The position numbers and the translations under genes were made by a program. From Dipteronia dyeriana (Eukaryota > Streptophyta > Magnoliopsida > Sapindales > Sapindaceae), in assembly GCA_032871835.1 (NCBI GenBank), contig CM065297.1:24049098-24113097 (forward strand): a stretch of 64,000 bases of DNA, read 5' to 3'. This document shows, piece by piece, positions 45,261 to 57,374 of the stretch. A model generated the notes under the pieces. That model saw only the letters and a program-made list of their open reading frames with translations, made no database searches and was not told the origin of the DNA. Every line of letters starts with the position of its first letter. The first letter of the stretch is position 1.

Positions 45261-45470
45261 TAAATGTTTTGTAATTAGGGGTATTGTGGTCAAAATACAG
45301 TTGATTCCATTCCATTCAGTTGTTAACCAAACAAAATATTACTGATTCAGATATTGATTCTAAAGTCTCAACCAAACAAATAAATCAGTTTTTCATTATT
45401 TTTTATTCCAATTCTCATTCCCATTACCATTCCAATTCCTATTTCACTATGGTAACCAAACGTCACATTA

Positions 45471-46606
45471 ATCATTTTGTTAAATACATTTTCAATCATT
45501 TCCAAAAGTTGACAAAATTTAAATTGAGTTTACCAAATATCTATCTACTCTTTTTTTTTAAAGGGGATTACTTTTAAAATAAAACTATTCGCAAATTATT
45601 TCATGTAAAGCAATGTCAAATGCACCTTACGTCCATTGTAACGAACAAACATGAGATCATAGGGATGAAGCTATGAAGGGGTCTGCTATAGCCCCTCGCT
45701 AGTCCGTAACCCCTTCAAAAATTCATTTTTAGTCCTTATAATTAATCCCTCTCTCCCAAACTTTAGGAACCACTTAAAACTCAACGAGTCTGAATCACAA
45801 TTATTAAGTTGTTTTGTTTGTTTTTTTTAAGCGGTCAAACAACTTAAAAATCCTAAAAAACAATTTAAAAATCCTAAAAAACAACTTAAAATAAAAAGTG
45901 AAAAATCTTGTCTTTTCACTTAATTTCAAATTACTAAATTGTATTAAATGCAATCAAAAATCTTTTCTTTCGATAATATCCTTCCATCTATAACATATTT
46001 CCAATTTCATCATAATTACATATGGTATTGAAATCTTTATTTTAATATATTACTTATTTTAAATAGCTTTAAAATTAAAAAAGAACCATAATAACTTCTC
46101 ATATTTGTGTTTAATATCAATAATTTATTATAATATTCGGGTGATATATTTATATTTTTTTAGAGTGTTTTGTGTGAGTTTTGCTACTGTCCATTTTTTT
46201 TTAAAAAAAGAACATATTTTTTTGAGTAAAAATGAAGTTTGTTTGTAATAAAAAAAGAAGATCATTATCATATTTTTTCATATATAATTATTATTATTGG
46301 ATTGTTTTTATTTCATATTATATATATGATTGTTTGACATAGGTATAAATGTAAAATTACTTATTTTCAGACAATTTTACTTCTAAAAAATAAACGTATT
46401 AGACAATACATTCATATGCGAGAAAAAAAATAAACATGTCATTCAAGTTCGTCTTCAGACAAAAAAGCAAACGATCCTTAATACTTTTCTAAGCGTTTTG
46501 ATAAGGTTTTTTTTTATTGTTTTATTGTATTTTTATTACAATAATTCAGGGGAGAGAGAAGACATGATCTGGTAATTACAAAATTAGTTTGTCATTTTAT
46601 TACAAT
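45471..46606. other. Unassigned AT-rich spacer
   Basis: No ORF above noise. Short direct repeats of AACTTAAAAATCCTAAAAAACA lie at 45840-45895. Nothing else recognised. Confidence 0.5.
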
Positions 46607-46611
46607 ACCTT

Positions 46612-47020
46612 TGTTAAAGGCGATTAGTGGGCAACACAGGAGAACCAAGAATACTCCACCAGTATTTAGGATAGAAATTTGAGAGAATATAATTTTTCTC
46701 TGAAACTCACAAATGATTATTAAAAAAAAAAACACTCTACGATTGTTACTCTTTAGTGATCTTTTTATTTCTTGATGAGTTGATTACAAATGAGAATGTG
46801 CAGTCCTTTTATACTGCATTGAGGACAATTCTAGAATAGGCTAATTAAATAACATATTAAATCTAACCCCCCGTACTATATTAAAGAACACACTTTAGAA
46901 TTCCAGTATTCATGAATCTGGATTAACTAAACAACCTTTAGAATTCCAAGGTTCATGAATGAACCAACTCTAGAAAACTGAAAGGTCAAGAAGCATTAAG
47001 TCTAGATTAATATTCTAACA
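46612..47020 (-). repeat. 3' LTR of C3
   Basis: On the minus strand it starts TGTTAGAATATTAATCTAGAC and ends GCCTTTAACA. It matches 51089-51501 with scattered substitutions and a few short indels. Confidence 0.95.
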
Positions 47021-47032
47021 TCCTCCTTTAAT
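47021..47032 (-). promoter_or_regulatory. Polypurine tract of C3
   Basis: ATTAAAGGAGGA on the minus strand, between the pol stop (47035-47033) and the LTR start TGTTAG. Confidence 0.8.
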
Positions 47033-50000
47033 CTAGACTTGCGTGACACCAAGTTTCTCCTTCATATTGACAAACGTTTCTATCTTTAATGCCTTTGTGA
47101 AAATGTCTGCAGTTTGATGTTGCGTCTTGCAATGCTTTATCACAACTTCTCCATCTTTGATCAAGTCTCGAATGTGGTGATACTTGATCCTGATGTGCTT
47201 GCTTCTTCCGTGAAAAACTGGATTTTTGCTAAGTGCGGTTGCAGAATTATTATCGCAATACAACACTGTCCCTTCCTTTTAAGAGCACTTCAATTCTTTT
47301 AACATCCATCTCAGCCAAAGAGTTTGACAACCAGCTGCACATAGAGCAATATATTCTTCTTCTGCAGTAGAGAGAGCAACAACTGCTTGTTTTTTTGAAG
47401 ACCAAGAAACAACACCTGAACCAACATTAAAAACATAGCCTGATGTGCTTTTGTGATTGTCAGCATCTCCACCCCAATCGTTGTCACTGTAACCAATCAA
47501 GTTTGTCTCCTTTAGATTCTTGTAATGAATCCCGTGATCAACAATACCAACTATATATCGAAGGATTCTCTTCCCAGCTTCCCAATGACTTTTCTTTGGT
47601 GAAGACATATATCTGCTCAACATGCTGACATAAAACATCAAATCTGGTCTTGTTGCTGTCAAATACATCAAACTTCCAACTAGGCTTGATAAAGAGGTGC
47701 ATCAATTTCTTCACTTTCATCATATATTCTTAGCTTCAAATTTGTCTCCATAGGAGTGTTGCAAGGGACAGCCTTTTCCATTTTGAACTTCTTCAACAAA
47801 TCTTTTTACATACTTCTGTTGAGAAATAACAGTTCGTTCGTGTGATTCAATTCTAAGGAAATAATGAAGAAGTCCCATGTCTGTCATCTCAAACTCTTTC
47901 ATCATGGACCTTTTAAAATCATCTCCCATGATCACACTATTTCCTGTAAAAATAAGATCGTCAACATATAAGCAAGCAATAAGAAAATTACCACTTTCAT
48001 CTTCTTTGGTGTAGAGTGCATGCTCATATGGACATCTCTTGAATCCATTCTTCAGGAAGAAACTATCAATTCGACTGTACCAAGCTCTTGGGGCTTGTTT
48101 TAGTCCATACAATGCTTTCCTCAAGCGGTACACCCTGTCTTCTTCTATTTTCTTCAATAACCTGGTGGTTGTTCAACATATACTTCTTCTTCTAGGAAGC
48201 CATTCAAGAATGCTGATTTTACGTCCATTTGATGCACTTTCCAACCCTTCTGAGCTGCCAATGATAAAAGTAGACGAACTGTATTCAAACGGGTTACAGG
48301 AGCGAAGACTTCTTCATAATCGACACCGAACTTCTGCTTGTAGCCTTTTACAACAAGTGTTGCTTTATTTTTGTCTACTTCACCAATTGAATGCATTTTT
48401 GTTTTGTAAACCCATTTCACACCAAAAGCACTCTTTCCATTCGAAAGTTCTGTCAACTCCCAAGTCTTATTTCTTTCAATTGCATCCATCTATTGATTCA
48501 TGGCAGTCCTCCATTTTTCTTCTTCGACTGCTTCTTCAAAATTTATTGGGTTTGCATATACAAATAATGCAAAATCCATACCATCAGTAGTAACCATGAC
48601 AGTCATTTGAGGGGTACCTTTTGGATGGTAGATGCAATCGAGATGATCTCCTTGGCAAATGTGACTCTTCATCACTCGAATATGAGGATAATGGTTCAGC
48701 TTCGTCTGGTTTAGCCACTTGTGCATCTTTGTTGTTTTCAAAGTCAATAGAAATTGATTTCTGATTTTGATCAGCAACAATATTCCACTGCCAAGACTCT
48801 TCCTCATCAAATTGCACATCTCTACTTACGATCACCTTCTTTGAGATGGGATTGTACAAACGATAAGCTTTTAAACTTTCACTATATCCCACCAAAATAC
48901 ATTTTTTCTGATTTATCATCCAGCTTACCTCTTTTCTCATCCGGAATATGAGAATAAGTTATACTTCCAAAAACTCTCAAATGGCTGACACATGGTTTGA
49001 ATCCACTCCAAGCTTCTTGAGGAGTCATACCTTAAACACCTCTATTTGTAGCACGGTTCAATAGATAGACATCACATGTTACAACATCACCCCAAAATTC
49101 ATCAGGCATCCCTTTGGATTTCAACATGCTCCTTGCCAACTCCATGATGGTTCTATTTTTCCTCTCGGCCACTCCATTTTGCTGAGGAGTGTAGCGAACT
49201 GTTTGCTGATGCCGAATTCCATTTTCTTTCAAAAAACTTTTCAAAGCCACATATTCTCCACCACGATCAGAGCGTAAAGTTTTTATTCTATAACCACTCT
49301 GATTTTCATCAAGGGCTTTAAAAGTTTTGAAACATTCAAAAACTCAACTTTTTTCTTTAATCACATAAATCCATGTTTTTCTGCTGTAATCGTCAATAAA
49401 CATAAGAAAATAGCGATTACCTCCAATTGATTGTGATCGCATAGGTCCACATAAATCAGTGTGAACTAATTCAAGTGGTTTTGAGGCTCTCCATGCTTTG
49501 CCAACTGGAAATTGATTTCGGTGGTGCTTCCCGAGAATGCATGCTTCACAAACTTGATCATTTTTCTGACTAATGTTTGCCATTCTTCTTACCATATGAT
49601 TTTGACACATATAAAACAGTGAGTGAAAACTCAAATGTCCATACCGTAAATGCCACAACAATGAAGGATCTTTCACCATAGTGTTGAAACAAGAACTTTG
49701 CCCATATGAAAGATTCAAAGGGAACATTTTATTTTGAGTCATCTTTATCTTTGCAATGAGACCACCAACTTTTTCTTTGATCTCGCACACATCATCTTTA
49801 AAAGTAACATTGTGTCCTCTCTGCAAAAGCTGCCCAACACTCAATAGGTTGTGTTTAAGGCCTGGAACATAGAACACATTGTTGATCCGCTTGACACCTT
49901 TTTTTGTCTAAACAAGAATATCGTCCATTCCTTTTACCTGAATTCGTTTGTCATCACCAATCTTGACTTCACTTTGGAGAGAATCATCCATAATCACAAA

Positions 50001-50180
50001 AATATCTCTGTTGCCCGACATATGGTTACTACAACCGCTATCAACATACCACACCTCTTGAGTGATACCTTATTGTGCCTTACAAGCTAGAAAGGGAGTA
50101 CTTTCTCCATTATTCGGTTCCTTATGCATGAAATTTGAATTGTCTCGATCACCATAATTTTTCTTTTGATCGCCATCATT
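47033..50180 (-). pseudogene. C3 copia pol (protease, integrase, RT, RNase H)
   Basis: On the minus strand: protease with VDSGCSNHM (about 50050-50024); FYVPGLKHNLLSVGQLLQRG (49870); GAG-pre-integrase with LLWHLRYGHLSFHSL; integrase HHCC part (VCEACILGKHHRNQFP) and core with HTDLCGPM, FIDDYSRKTWIY, SDRGGEYVA and NGVAERKNRTIMELARSML (49200-49120); RT from VKWVYKTKMHSIGEVDKNKA through AFLNGFLEEEVYVEQP and CLYVDDLIFTGN (about 47980-47945); RNase H with YSDNDWGGDADNHKSTSGYVF, STAEEEYIALC and LYCDNNSATALSKNPVFHGRSKHI, ending at 47033. Stops at about 49910, 49345, 49030 and 48490, plus frame changes near 48155 and 47720, break it. Confidence 0.9.
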
Positions 50181-51063
50181 TTTCTTCAATCTACAATATG
50201 CTTGAGTATGGCCAAAACGATTGCAATTGTAGCATTGAATATGAGAGTAATTACCACGACCTCTACCTTGGTCTCTTCCTCTGTCTCTTCCTCTTCCTCG
50301 GCTTGAAGAAGAATTTGATTCCTCCTTGCTTTCTTTGTTGTTGCTTCGAGAGTCAGAATTTCTGCTATCACCGCGTCCACCTCTTCTCCCTCTAGAGCTT
50401 TGATTAAAAGAAGCTTGAGATTGAAAAGCTTGTTCTAAGAGAGTAGAATCAAATTGCTTTAATCTAAGCTCATGAGATTAGAGAGATCCCATTAAGCTAT
50501 TAACTGATAAAGTGGACAAGTCTCTAGATTCTTCAATAGCAACAACAACATGCTCAAATTTTCTAGTCATGCTCCGGAGAATTTTCTCCACAATTCTCTG
50601 ATTTGAAATGTGTTCACCATTTACTTTCATTTGATTAACAATTAGAAGAACACGATTAAAGAATTCCTCCACTGATTCAGCATCTTTCATCTTGAGTGTA
50701 TCAAATTCAGATCTAAGAGCTTGCAATCTTACCATTTTAACTTTATCTTCACCCTGATAAGTTGATTGCAGAGTGTCCCATGCCACCTTTGCTGGCTGTG
50801 GAGATTCTTTCAAAGATTACTTCATCAACTGCTTGATAGATGAAAAACAAAGCCTTCTTGTCTTTCATGCGATTCTCCTTCAAATCATTGATCTGTTGTT
50901 GAGTAAGTCCGGTTTGACTTTCTGGCTCAACAAATCCATTCTCAATTATTTCCTATAAATCTTGGGAACCGTATAAAACTTTCATCTGCTGGCTCCATCG
51001 ACTATAATTCTTTCCATCGAAGCGAGGAAGTTGTGGTTGCGACATATTGTTGTTGGTCGCCAT
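50181..51063 (-). pseudogene. C3 copia gag
   Basis: The ATG at 51063 opens MATNNNMSQPQLPRFDGKNY and SRWSQQMKVLYGSQDL, then a TAG where Trp is expected (about 50955). A frameshift lies near 50810. The next part (50813-50478) reads VAWDTLQSTYQGEDKVKMVRL, LRSEFDTLKMKDAESVEEFF, the UBN2-type gag core of plant copia. The zinc knuckle CYNCNRFGHTQAYC (about 50234-50193) is a perfect CX2CX4HX4C. The protein packaged the element RNA. Confidence 0.85.
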
Positions 51064-51073
51064 ATCGAACCAA

Positions 51074-51088
51074 GCTCTGATACCAGTT
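51074..51088 (-). promoter_or_regulatory. Primer-binding site of C3
   Basis: On the minus strand AACTGGTATCAGAGC follows the LTR end CAAACA. TGGTATCAGAGC is complementary to the 3' end of initiator tRNA-Met, the standard copia primer. Confidence 0.9.
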
Positions 51089-51501
51089 TGTTTGAGACGA
51101 TTAGTGGGCCACAAAAGAGAACCAAGAATACTCCACCAGTATTTAGGATAGAAATTTGAGAGAAGAAAATTGTTCTCTCTGAAACTCACAAATGATTAAA
51201 AAAAAACACTCTACAATTGTTACTCTTTAGTGATCTTTTTATTTCTTGATGAGTTGGTTACAAATGAGAATGTACAGTCCTTTTATATTACATTGAGGAC
51301 AATTCTAGAATAGGCTAATTAAATAACATATTATATCTAACCTCCCATTGGAATTCCATGATACATAAAAGAGCATCCTTTAGAATTCCAGCATTCATGA
51401 ATCTGGATTAACTAAACAACCTTTTGAATTCCAAGGTTCATGAATGAAGCAACTCTAGAAAACTGGTAAAGAAGCATTAAGTCTAGATTAATATTCTAAT
51501 A
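51089..51501 (-). repeat. 5' LTR of C3
   Basis: Starts TATTAGAATATTAATCTAGAC (the first CA/TG has changed) and ends GTCTCAAACA. A TATA-like element (TATAAAAGGACTG) is shared by both LTRs at 51275-51287 and 46806-46818. Confidence 0.95.
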
Positions 51502-51506
51502 ATCTT

Positions 51507-54020
51507 CAACCAGCAATTTCATGATGTAGTGTGATGGGTATACCATTGAGTCAACATTATGTGAATTATTGATGATGTGGTAATTAAAAATTTCATATTA
51601 TTCAATCAGCTTATCATTACTCAATGAATAATAATCTACAAAAAATCCATTAACATGTTGGAACAGTAAAATAAGTAAACCACGTTCTAAAGGAAACTGG
51701 TGTCGATGAGTACGTGTGGAAGAAGCCGCAAAACCGATGATGCGTAGAAGTGGGACAAGTTAATGATGATATCATGAATCAAATCGTGTCACTGCTTGTT
51801 GAGTCTCTATCTTGCTTCGTCTTTGAAGAATTTCGCAACGCTTAATCGTGTTGCACAATGAATTAGAGCACTATATATAAAACTGCAACGATACATCGAC
51901 ACATATATCTTAAAAAGAATTGCTGCGCCCAAAATTATCGACTTGCGCGGCTACGTGGGAAGCGGCAGAGCGGCAGCCCCCGCTCGCAACACGGTTACAG
52001 TGTGGGTGCTTGTAACATGGTCCTTTTTGCTCTCGTCATCTGAAAATGTATACTCAAAACACTAGCTTTACAGATCAACGCCTCCAAGTCCCTCCAAAAA
52101 AATTCAACGCTATCCGCTTCTCACTCGCAGGCCAGTTTGATCGACGTCTCTATCAATCATTCAAATTTCAAACCACGACTCCACTTGCAAATTAAAAAAT
52201 TCGGCGCAGATGGTTCTACAGTCTGTCTAGATCGACATATATAGATTATTGAACACTAGTGTGTAGTACAGTACATGACTATTTAGCATGTTCTAGGGTT
52301 TGTGTCATGACTTTTACTGAGGATTCTTAATTAATCAACATTTTTTTAAAGACTAAATTGATTGATATATAGAAGAGGTAAGGTTATTGAGAGGTGTGGG
52401 TATGTTCTTGTTCCACTTTCCCCAAATAGGAAAAAATGAAGGGCCAATTTATTTGATTAAATTAATATAATAGTAATTGTATTTTGATTAATTGGTTTTG
52501 GGTTGCTTGGAAGTTGGTGACGTTCCTCTCATTCTTAGTTTAGTCAAGAAAGTGATCATTCATATATTTACCAAATTCATGCACTTAAATTGTATCATAA
52601 TGCCGCAATTAAACATACTTTGAGCTGTGTTAATTAGTAGGTACAGGATGGTGACTTCTCAAGTAGTACTTGCAACTTGAGGCCATACATACAAGCAGCT
52701 CCAATTACTCTGGTCCAGCTTTAAATTTTAATTGAGTTAGCATTAGAGAGACAAACTCACTGCATCAACATATGAGAAACTAGATTTTATGTTCAGTATA
52801 ACAGTACTGATCCAGTTCAATATTTAATAATAAACAATTCCTATTTCTTTGCATCGTAGCCAAATTCTTGCTTGAAATATCCATCCGTAATGACCCCAAT
52901 TAGTAGTTTTAAATGCAGAAAATATTTAATTTCCTTGTCCACATTCATAATACCGTGACATGCCATTAATTGTAACTATCATGTTATATAATGGATGTTG
53001 TGCCACTTACAACTTATATATACATGTCACATCATTTTTAAATAAATTTGGACAATGTAACAGTGCTTGTATGTTAAATTATTCATTTATATATATATAA
53101 GCAGCTCAACCTCCTGGTTTCCATACAACTATTGGTGGTGATGATGATGCTCCAAAATTATTTGGAAGTAGAACTGATCACTTTTGCTTTTGCAACAGTT
53201 TCGACCATTTCGATCTCTCCAAATATATACTTTGATTCATGAAAAATATCGCACTTGAAATATGCACCAATCCCCGTATCTGTATGATCATGACCTGAAA
53301 GACATTTCATCGTTTGATTCTAGAGCAGAGTTGTTGAATTGAAGATCGTGATGAAAGCACATTATAATAAGATTGGCTAGACTTTTATTACTGGCATGTT
53401 GGAGGTGGAGGATGCTTAAGAGATCACAGTTTCTTTCTGATGACGAAAATAATTAAATTAATATATAAAGGATTTCAAGCCTTTTTCCAACTTTTAATAT
53501 CCAGATTCTTGATTGTTTTCTGTTCTATTCTTATAAATACATCGAGCATAGTTGTCTATTTATAGTCAGTATTTCTCTTTAATTAGCTGTGAATTCAATA
53601 TATATATGTCATTTAATTACATAAAATCAGTGAATGACCTTATTTTTATTTAATTTTTACATCATGTGTGGTGCGGGATATTACTGACTGAATGTACTTT
53701 ATCATCAAGCAACGTTGAACAGTGATGAATGCCCTTAATTTTGACAAACCAACTTAAGTACTGACCGATGATGAGTTATAAACTTTGTCGAAGAGATTTT
53801 GGTTCAAATTTAGTGTGACATACTATGAGTATATATACATCCAAGTATATGAGAGTTTTCCCCATTTTTTTTTCTTTTTAACCTACGAACCATAACCACG
53901 ACTCAACACGGGCTAGAATAATTTTTTTCAAGTGAACCCCAAATATATCTGGTTGGGTGACATACCATGTAAAATGTAATTTTTTATTTGATATATCATT
54001 TGTAATGATAACTACTGTAA
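51507..54020. other. Low-repeat spacer with no recognisable gene
   Basis: This is the longest stretch in the window where I recognise no element. There is no ORF of note. A GC-richer patch lies at 51945-52020 (CGCGGCTACGTGGGAAGCGG) and simple GATGATGATGAT at 53138-53149. It may be flanking non-coding DNA of a gene outside the window. Confidence 0.4.
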
Positions 54021-54028
54021 CCTGAAAC

Positions 54029-54535
54029 TAGTGGTGTAAATATGGACCGGCTCAAGATGGACCGGCCCGCTCGACCTGTGAAGGAAGGCAGGCCGTGCCT
54101 AGCACGGCCCGTCTGGGGGGCGTGTCGTGCCAGGCACGGCCCACATTGATGGACCGTGTCGAGCCTCAGATCGAGGCATGCCGTGCCGGAACGCCTGGCC
54201 TGCGTGCCATGCCCAACCGTCGACACGACGGGCCGGTATGGCAGACCGGTACAGTGGGCCCATTTATATATAAAAAAAAGAATTTAAAAAAACATTTTAT
54301 TTATAAAAAAAAATGTTTTAAAGATAAATGATAGTGAAGAGTATTGAACAATGGTTCATAACCCTTGTTTAGATAAATAAGTTTTCATTTATCTTTCCTT
54401 CCTTTTTATATTGATTAGACCTTTCTTCAATACTCTTATTTATCCGATGTGGGATATGAGATTAAATACAACTATGATTATAAACAATTACTATAACCAA
54501 GTTTAGAGAAAAATACTATGTGAATGATATTTAAT

Positions 54536-54576
<41 letters not shown>

Positions 54577-55225
54577 TTTTGTTCATAGATGGAAAATATA
54601 AAAATTATTCTATAATAATATAATATCAACAGATAGTTTATTTGATTTTTTTTAACAAAACCATTATTTAATTTGAATAGACCTCTCAACTCTCTTTATG
54701 TTTTCCATATTTAGATAAAAAAAAAAATAGACTCAAGAGAATATTATTATGTTATATACTTGTATCAATGAATGGAAATGGAAATTCAATCCTAAATCCC
54801 ACATTCCACAGCGAACATCGGATAAATAAGAGGAATGAATAGAGATATAACCTATATATAAATGAGGAAAAAGTAAAGGAAAACATACTTACTTGGACAA
54901 AGGTTATGGGTCACATCCCAATACTCTATGATGTCCATACTCTATGATGTCCATACTCTATGATATTATTAATAAATTTTATATTTAAAAAAAAAAGTTA
55001 AAGTGGGCCGACCCGTTTGGACTACCTAGCCGGCACGCAGGCCAGCATGGCACGGCCTGCCATGGCCGTGCCCATGTGCCTTGCCGGGCCCCTATTTTCC
55101 AAAACAGGCCGGGCTTGGCACAGCACGCTCAATTGGGCGTGGCGTGCCAGGCCCGACCCGTTTTGGAAAACAGGCCCGGCATGCCGTGCCAAAACAGGCC
55201 AGGCCGGCCCAATGTTACACCATTA
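54029..55225. mobile_element. hAT-like non-autonomous element C
   Basis: 1197 bp. Left end TAGTGGTGTAAATATGGACCGG; right end on the reverse strand TAATGGTGTAACATTGGGCCGG. Flanks CCTGAAAC (54021-54028) and CCTGAGAC (55226-55233) agree in 7 of 8. Subterminal GC-rich arrays (CCGTGCCTAGCACGG, GGCACGGCCTGCC, GGCCCGGCATGCCGTGCC) fill 54045-54250 and 55005-55210 and surround an AT-rich core with a (TA)n run at 54540-54573. The ORFs in the arrays are by-products. An 18-bp tandem repeat (ATGTCCATACTCTATG) lies at 54930-54963. Confidence 0.9.
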
Positions 55226-55449
55226 CCTGAGACATTTCTACACCGAATGAACGTTCTTACTATTGAGCCATATTGGGTGATGGTAAAAATATGTTATAAT
55301 TTATAGAACAAAACTAAAAAATTTAAAAAGGGAATGGAAGTTAAATCAAAAGATAATTAAGTTGTATCATGTGATTTTTATATATTAAAAAAAGGATCAA
55401 ATTTTATTGATTGTAATATATGGACCAATAGTATCAACTATTTCTATTT

Positions 55450-55709
55450 GGGGTTTCTACAATTTAGTCCCAACTTAACTGGGAAATGTCATTTTTTTAC
55501 TCATTCATTCAAATTTTAACAATTTGGTCCTTACATAATTAAAAATAAATCAAATTAGTCATACGGTTAGTCAAAGTGACGGTTTTGACTAACGGTAGGA
55601 CTAATTTGATTGATTTTCAATTATATAAGAACCAACTTGATGAAATTTGAATTAATAAATAAAAAAGTGATGTTTTCCAATTAAGTCGGGGCCAAATTGT
55701 AAAAGCCGG
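55450..55709. mobile_element. Foldback MITE, copy 1
   Basis: GGGGTTTCTACAATTTAGTCC at the left returns inverted as CCAAATTGTAAAAGCC at the right. Inner arms also pair (GACTAACGGTAGGACTAATTTGA against its inverse TCAAATTAGTC...). No coding capacity. I found no clean target duplication. Confidence 0.6.
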
Positions 55710-56113
55710 TATTATCTATTAAAAAATGTGTCCTAATTTATGTCAGCCAACATTATTTACATTTAATTATATTTTTTTAAAAAACATTTATATATGATCC
55801 AATTTGGTTGATTAGCACAAATTGGGATACCATTTTTTGACAGACTCAAATCATTTGTCCAAAAATAACATCTCAATTTGTGTTTAACCAATCAAATTAG
55901 AACATGTATATGAATTTATGAAAGAAGATGAAAAAAATAATTATATGCAGACACATGTCCAAATTTGAGTTGGTTAGACACGAATTGGGACAACGAATTT
56001 GGACAAATAATTTGAATCTTTTTTTTTAACGAGTGATTTGAATTCAAAATTAAACGATAAGTAGTTGACATCTTTGTTACCACTCGATTTGAGTGGGTTT
56101 GTTATTATTATTA
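55710..56113. other. Spacer between foldback MITEs
   Basis: Contains a weaker inverted pair (CAAATTGGGATACC at 55828 and GAATTGGGACAACG at 55983 region, with ATTTGTCC on both sides). It may be another decayed MITE. No ORF. Confidence 0.3.
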
Positions 56114-56373
56114 GGGTTTTTACAATTTGGTCTAATTGGGAAACGTCACTTTTATAATCCTTAATTGAAATTTCATCAATTTGGTGCATATATAATTAGA
56201 AATAACTCAAATTAGTCTCACTGTTAGTCAAAGCCGTCACTTTAACTAACGGTAGGACTAATTTGAGTTATTTCAAACCGTCATCAATGGTAGGACCAAA
56301 TTGATGAAATTTTAAGTAAGGAGTAAAAAAATGGTGTTTTCCAATTAGATTGAGATCAAATTGTAAAAACCCC
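56114..56373. mobile_element. Foldback MITE, copy 2
   Basis: GGGTTTTTACAATTTGGTC pairs with the inverse of GATCAAATTGTAAAAACCCC. The inner TAACGGTAGGACTAATTTGAG pairs with CTCAAATTAGTCTCACTGTTAG. Same family and size as 55450-55709. Confidence 0.65.
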
Positions 56374-57206
56374 TTTCTATTTCAATAGAGATAGCCATAA
56401 ACTTTGTTGAAAATTCATTGTCCATGATGTGGAAACATGAAGAAACCTTGTTCTATTATTGTGGAAACATGAAGAAATTGAGTAAAATATAATAATTTAA
56501 AATAAACTAAAATTAGGATAACTAAAATTATAAAACAAAACAAAATAATTAAACACGTATATAGATTTCTAAAATCATACCCTGCTGTAAGACATAATTT
56601 TTTTTAATTTTGGAAAAATGTTGAATCAAATTTGGGAATGGGAGAAAAAGTTTATATAAAAGTCTATATTAGTTAGTGTTTGTGATGCCAATTTTTTTTT
56701 TTAATTATAAATAGTGTTTTGGTAAATTTACATATGAGTGTTTTTTTTTTAAATATATATTTTAAAATCCCTGCCTACATGCTTTGTTTATACCAAATTT
56801 AAATGATAATATTTGCACCACTCTAAAATTGTATGGGCACCCTAAAGTAGTATATTTTTTTAAAGTTCCAATATTACATTTTATTCAAATTATTAAAATA
56901 GCTTTAAATACATATTATAAATCATATTAATACAACATTTAAGTTTTTGAACATATTAAAAAATATATTATAAATAGTTCAAAAAAAAGGTTAATTTTTT
57001 TTATTACATTATAAACTATTTATTTTGTCAAACTTAAACAATGATTACTTAAAATTAAATATATTAAGTAACTAAGTTAAATTTACAAATAAAAAAGTTT
57101 AAAAAGAAAAAAAGAAACAAAATTAAGTAATTATATATATAATTATATTAAGTCGTATGTAATGTTTTTTTCCTCTAAATCAATCCGACTTAATATATAT
57201 ATATAC
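56374..57206. other. Unassigned AT-rich spacer
   Basis: No gene or element recognised. Poly-T and poly-A runs. Confidence 0.5.
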
Positions 57207-57369
57207 AGTGATTTTCCAGTCAGTGCGCACTGATATAAGTTATATCAGTACATTGCATATGGACCATTGATTATGAAGAAGTTTTGACAAGTGTATACAC
57301 TTTGAATCAAAGTATGTAAAACTAATGGTCCACATCCAATGCACTGACTTGAAAATTTATGTATATATA
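57207..57369. mobile_element. Short MITE inserted in a (TA)n run
   Basis: CAGTGATTTTCCAGTCAGTGCGC at the left pairs with CATAAATTTTCAAGTCAGTGCA read on the reverse strand from the right. The inner ATGGACCATT pairs with AATGGTCCAC. (TA)n lies directly left and TATATATAG right. A relative is found at 60441-60620. Confidence 0.6.
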
Positions 57370-57374
57370 GTAAA

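Larger units (their letters stand above)
32255..45467. mobile_element. Harbinger-like frame that holds the pararetrovirus array
   Basis: TTA occurs on both sides (32252-32254 and 45468-45470). Left end TGTGGTGTTTGGTTGGGTGG; right end on the reverse strand TGTGACGTTTGGTTACCATAG. The arms 32255-32485 and about 45275-45467 are rich in GGAATGG/CCATTCC, as in Tourist/Harbinger MITEs. The span between them is the viral array plus an AT-repeat block. The inverted ends are imperfect (about 11 of the first 13 agree), so two separate MITEs are an alternative. Confidence 0.5.
46612..51501 (-). mobile_element. C3: nearly complete Ty1/copia element
   Basis: 4890 bp on the minus strand with LTRs of 413 bp (5', 51501 to 51089) and 409 bp (3', 47020 to 46612), flanks ATCTT (51502-51506) and ACCTT (46607-46611) that agree in 4 of 5 bases, a tRNA-Met primer-binding site (51088-51074) and a purine tract (47032-47021). 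Gag and pol are recognisable throughout but carry several stops and at least one frameshift. It is the best-preserved copia element in the window. Confidence 0.95.

Noticed and set aside
47443..47628. Plus-strand ORFs across the C3 region (for example 48039-48590)
   Set aside because: Antisense shadows of the copia polyprotein on the minus strand.
54095..55250. ORFs of 70-80 codons in both ends of the 54029-55225 element
   Set aside because: By-products of the GGCACGGCC arrays in several frames on both strands. No domain.
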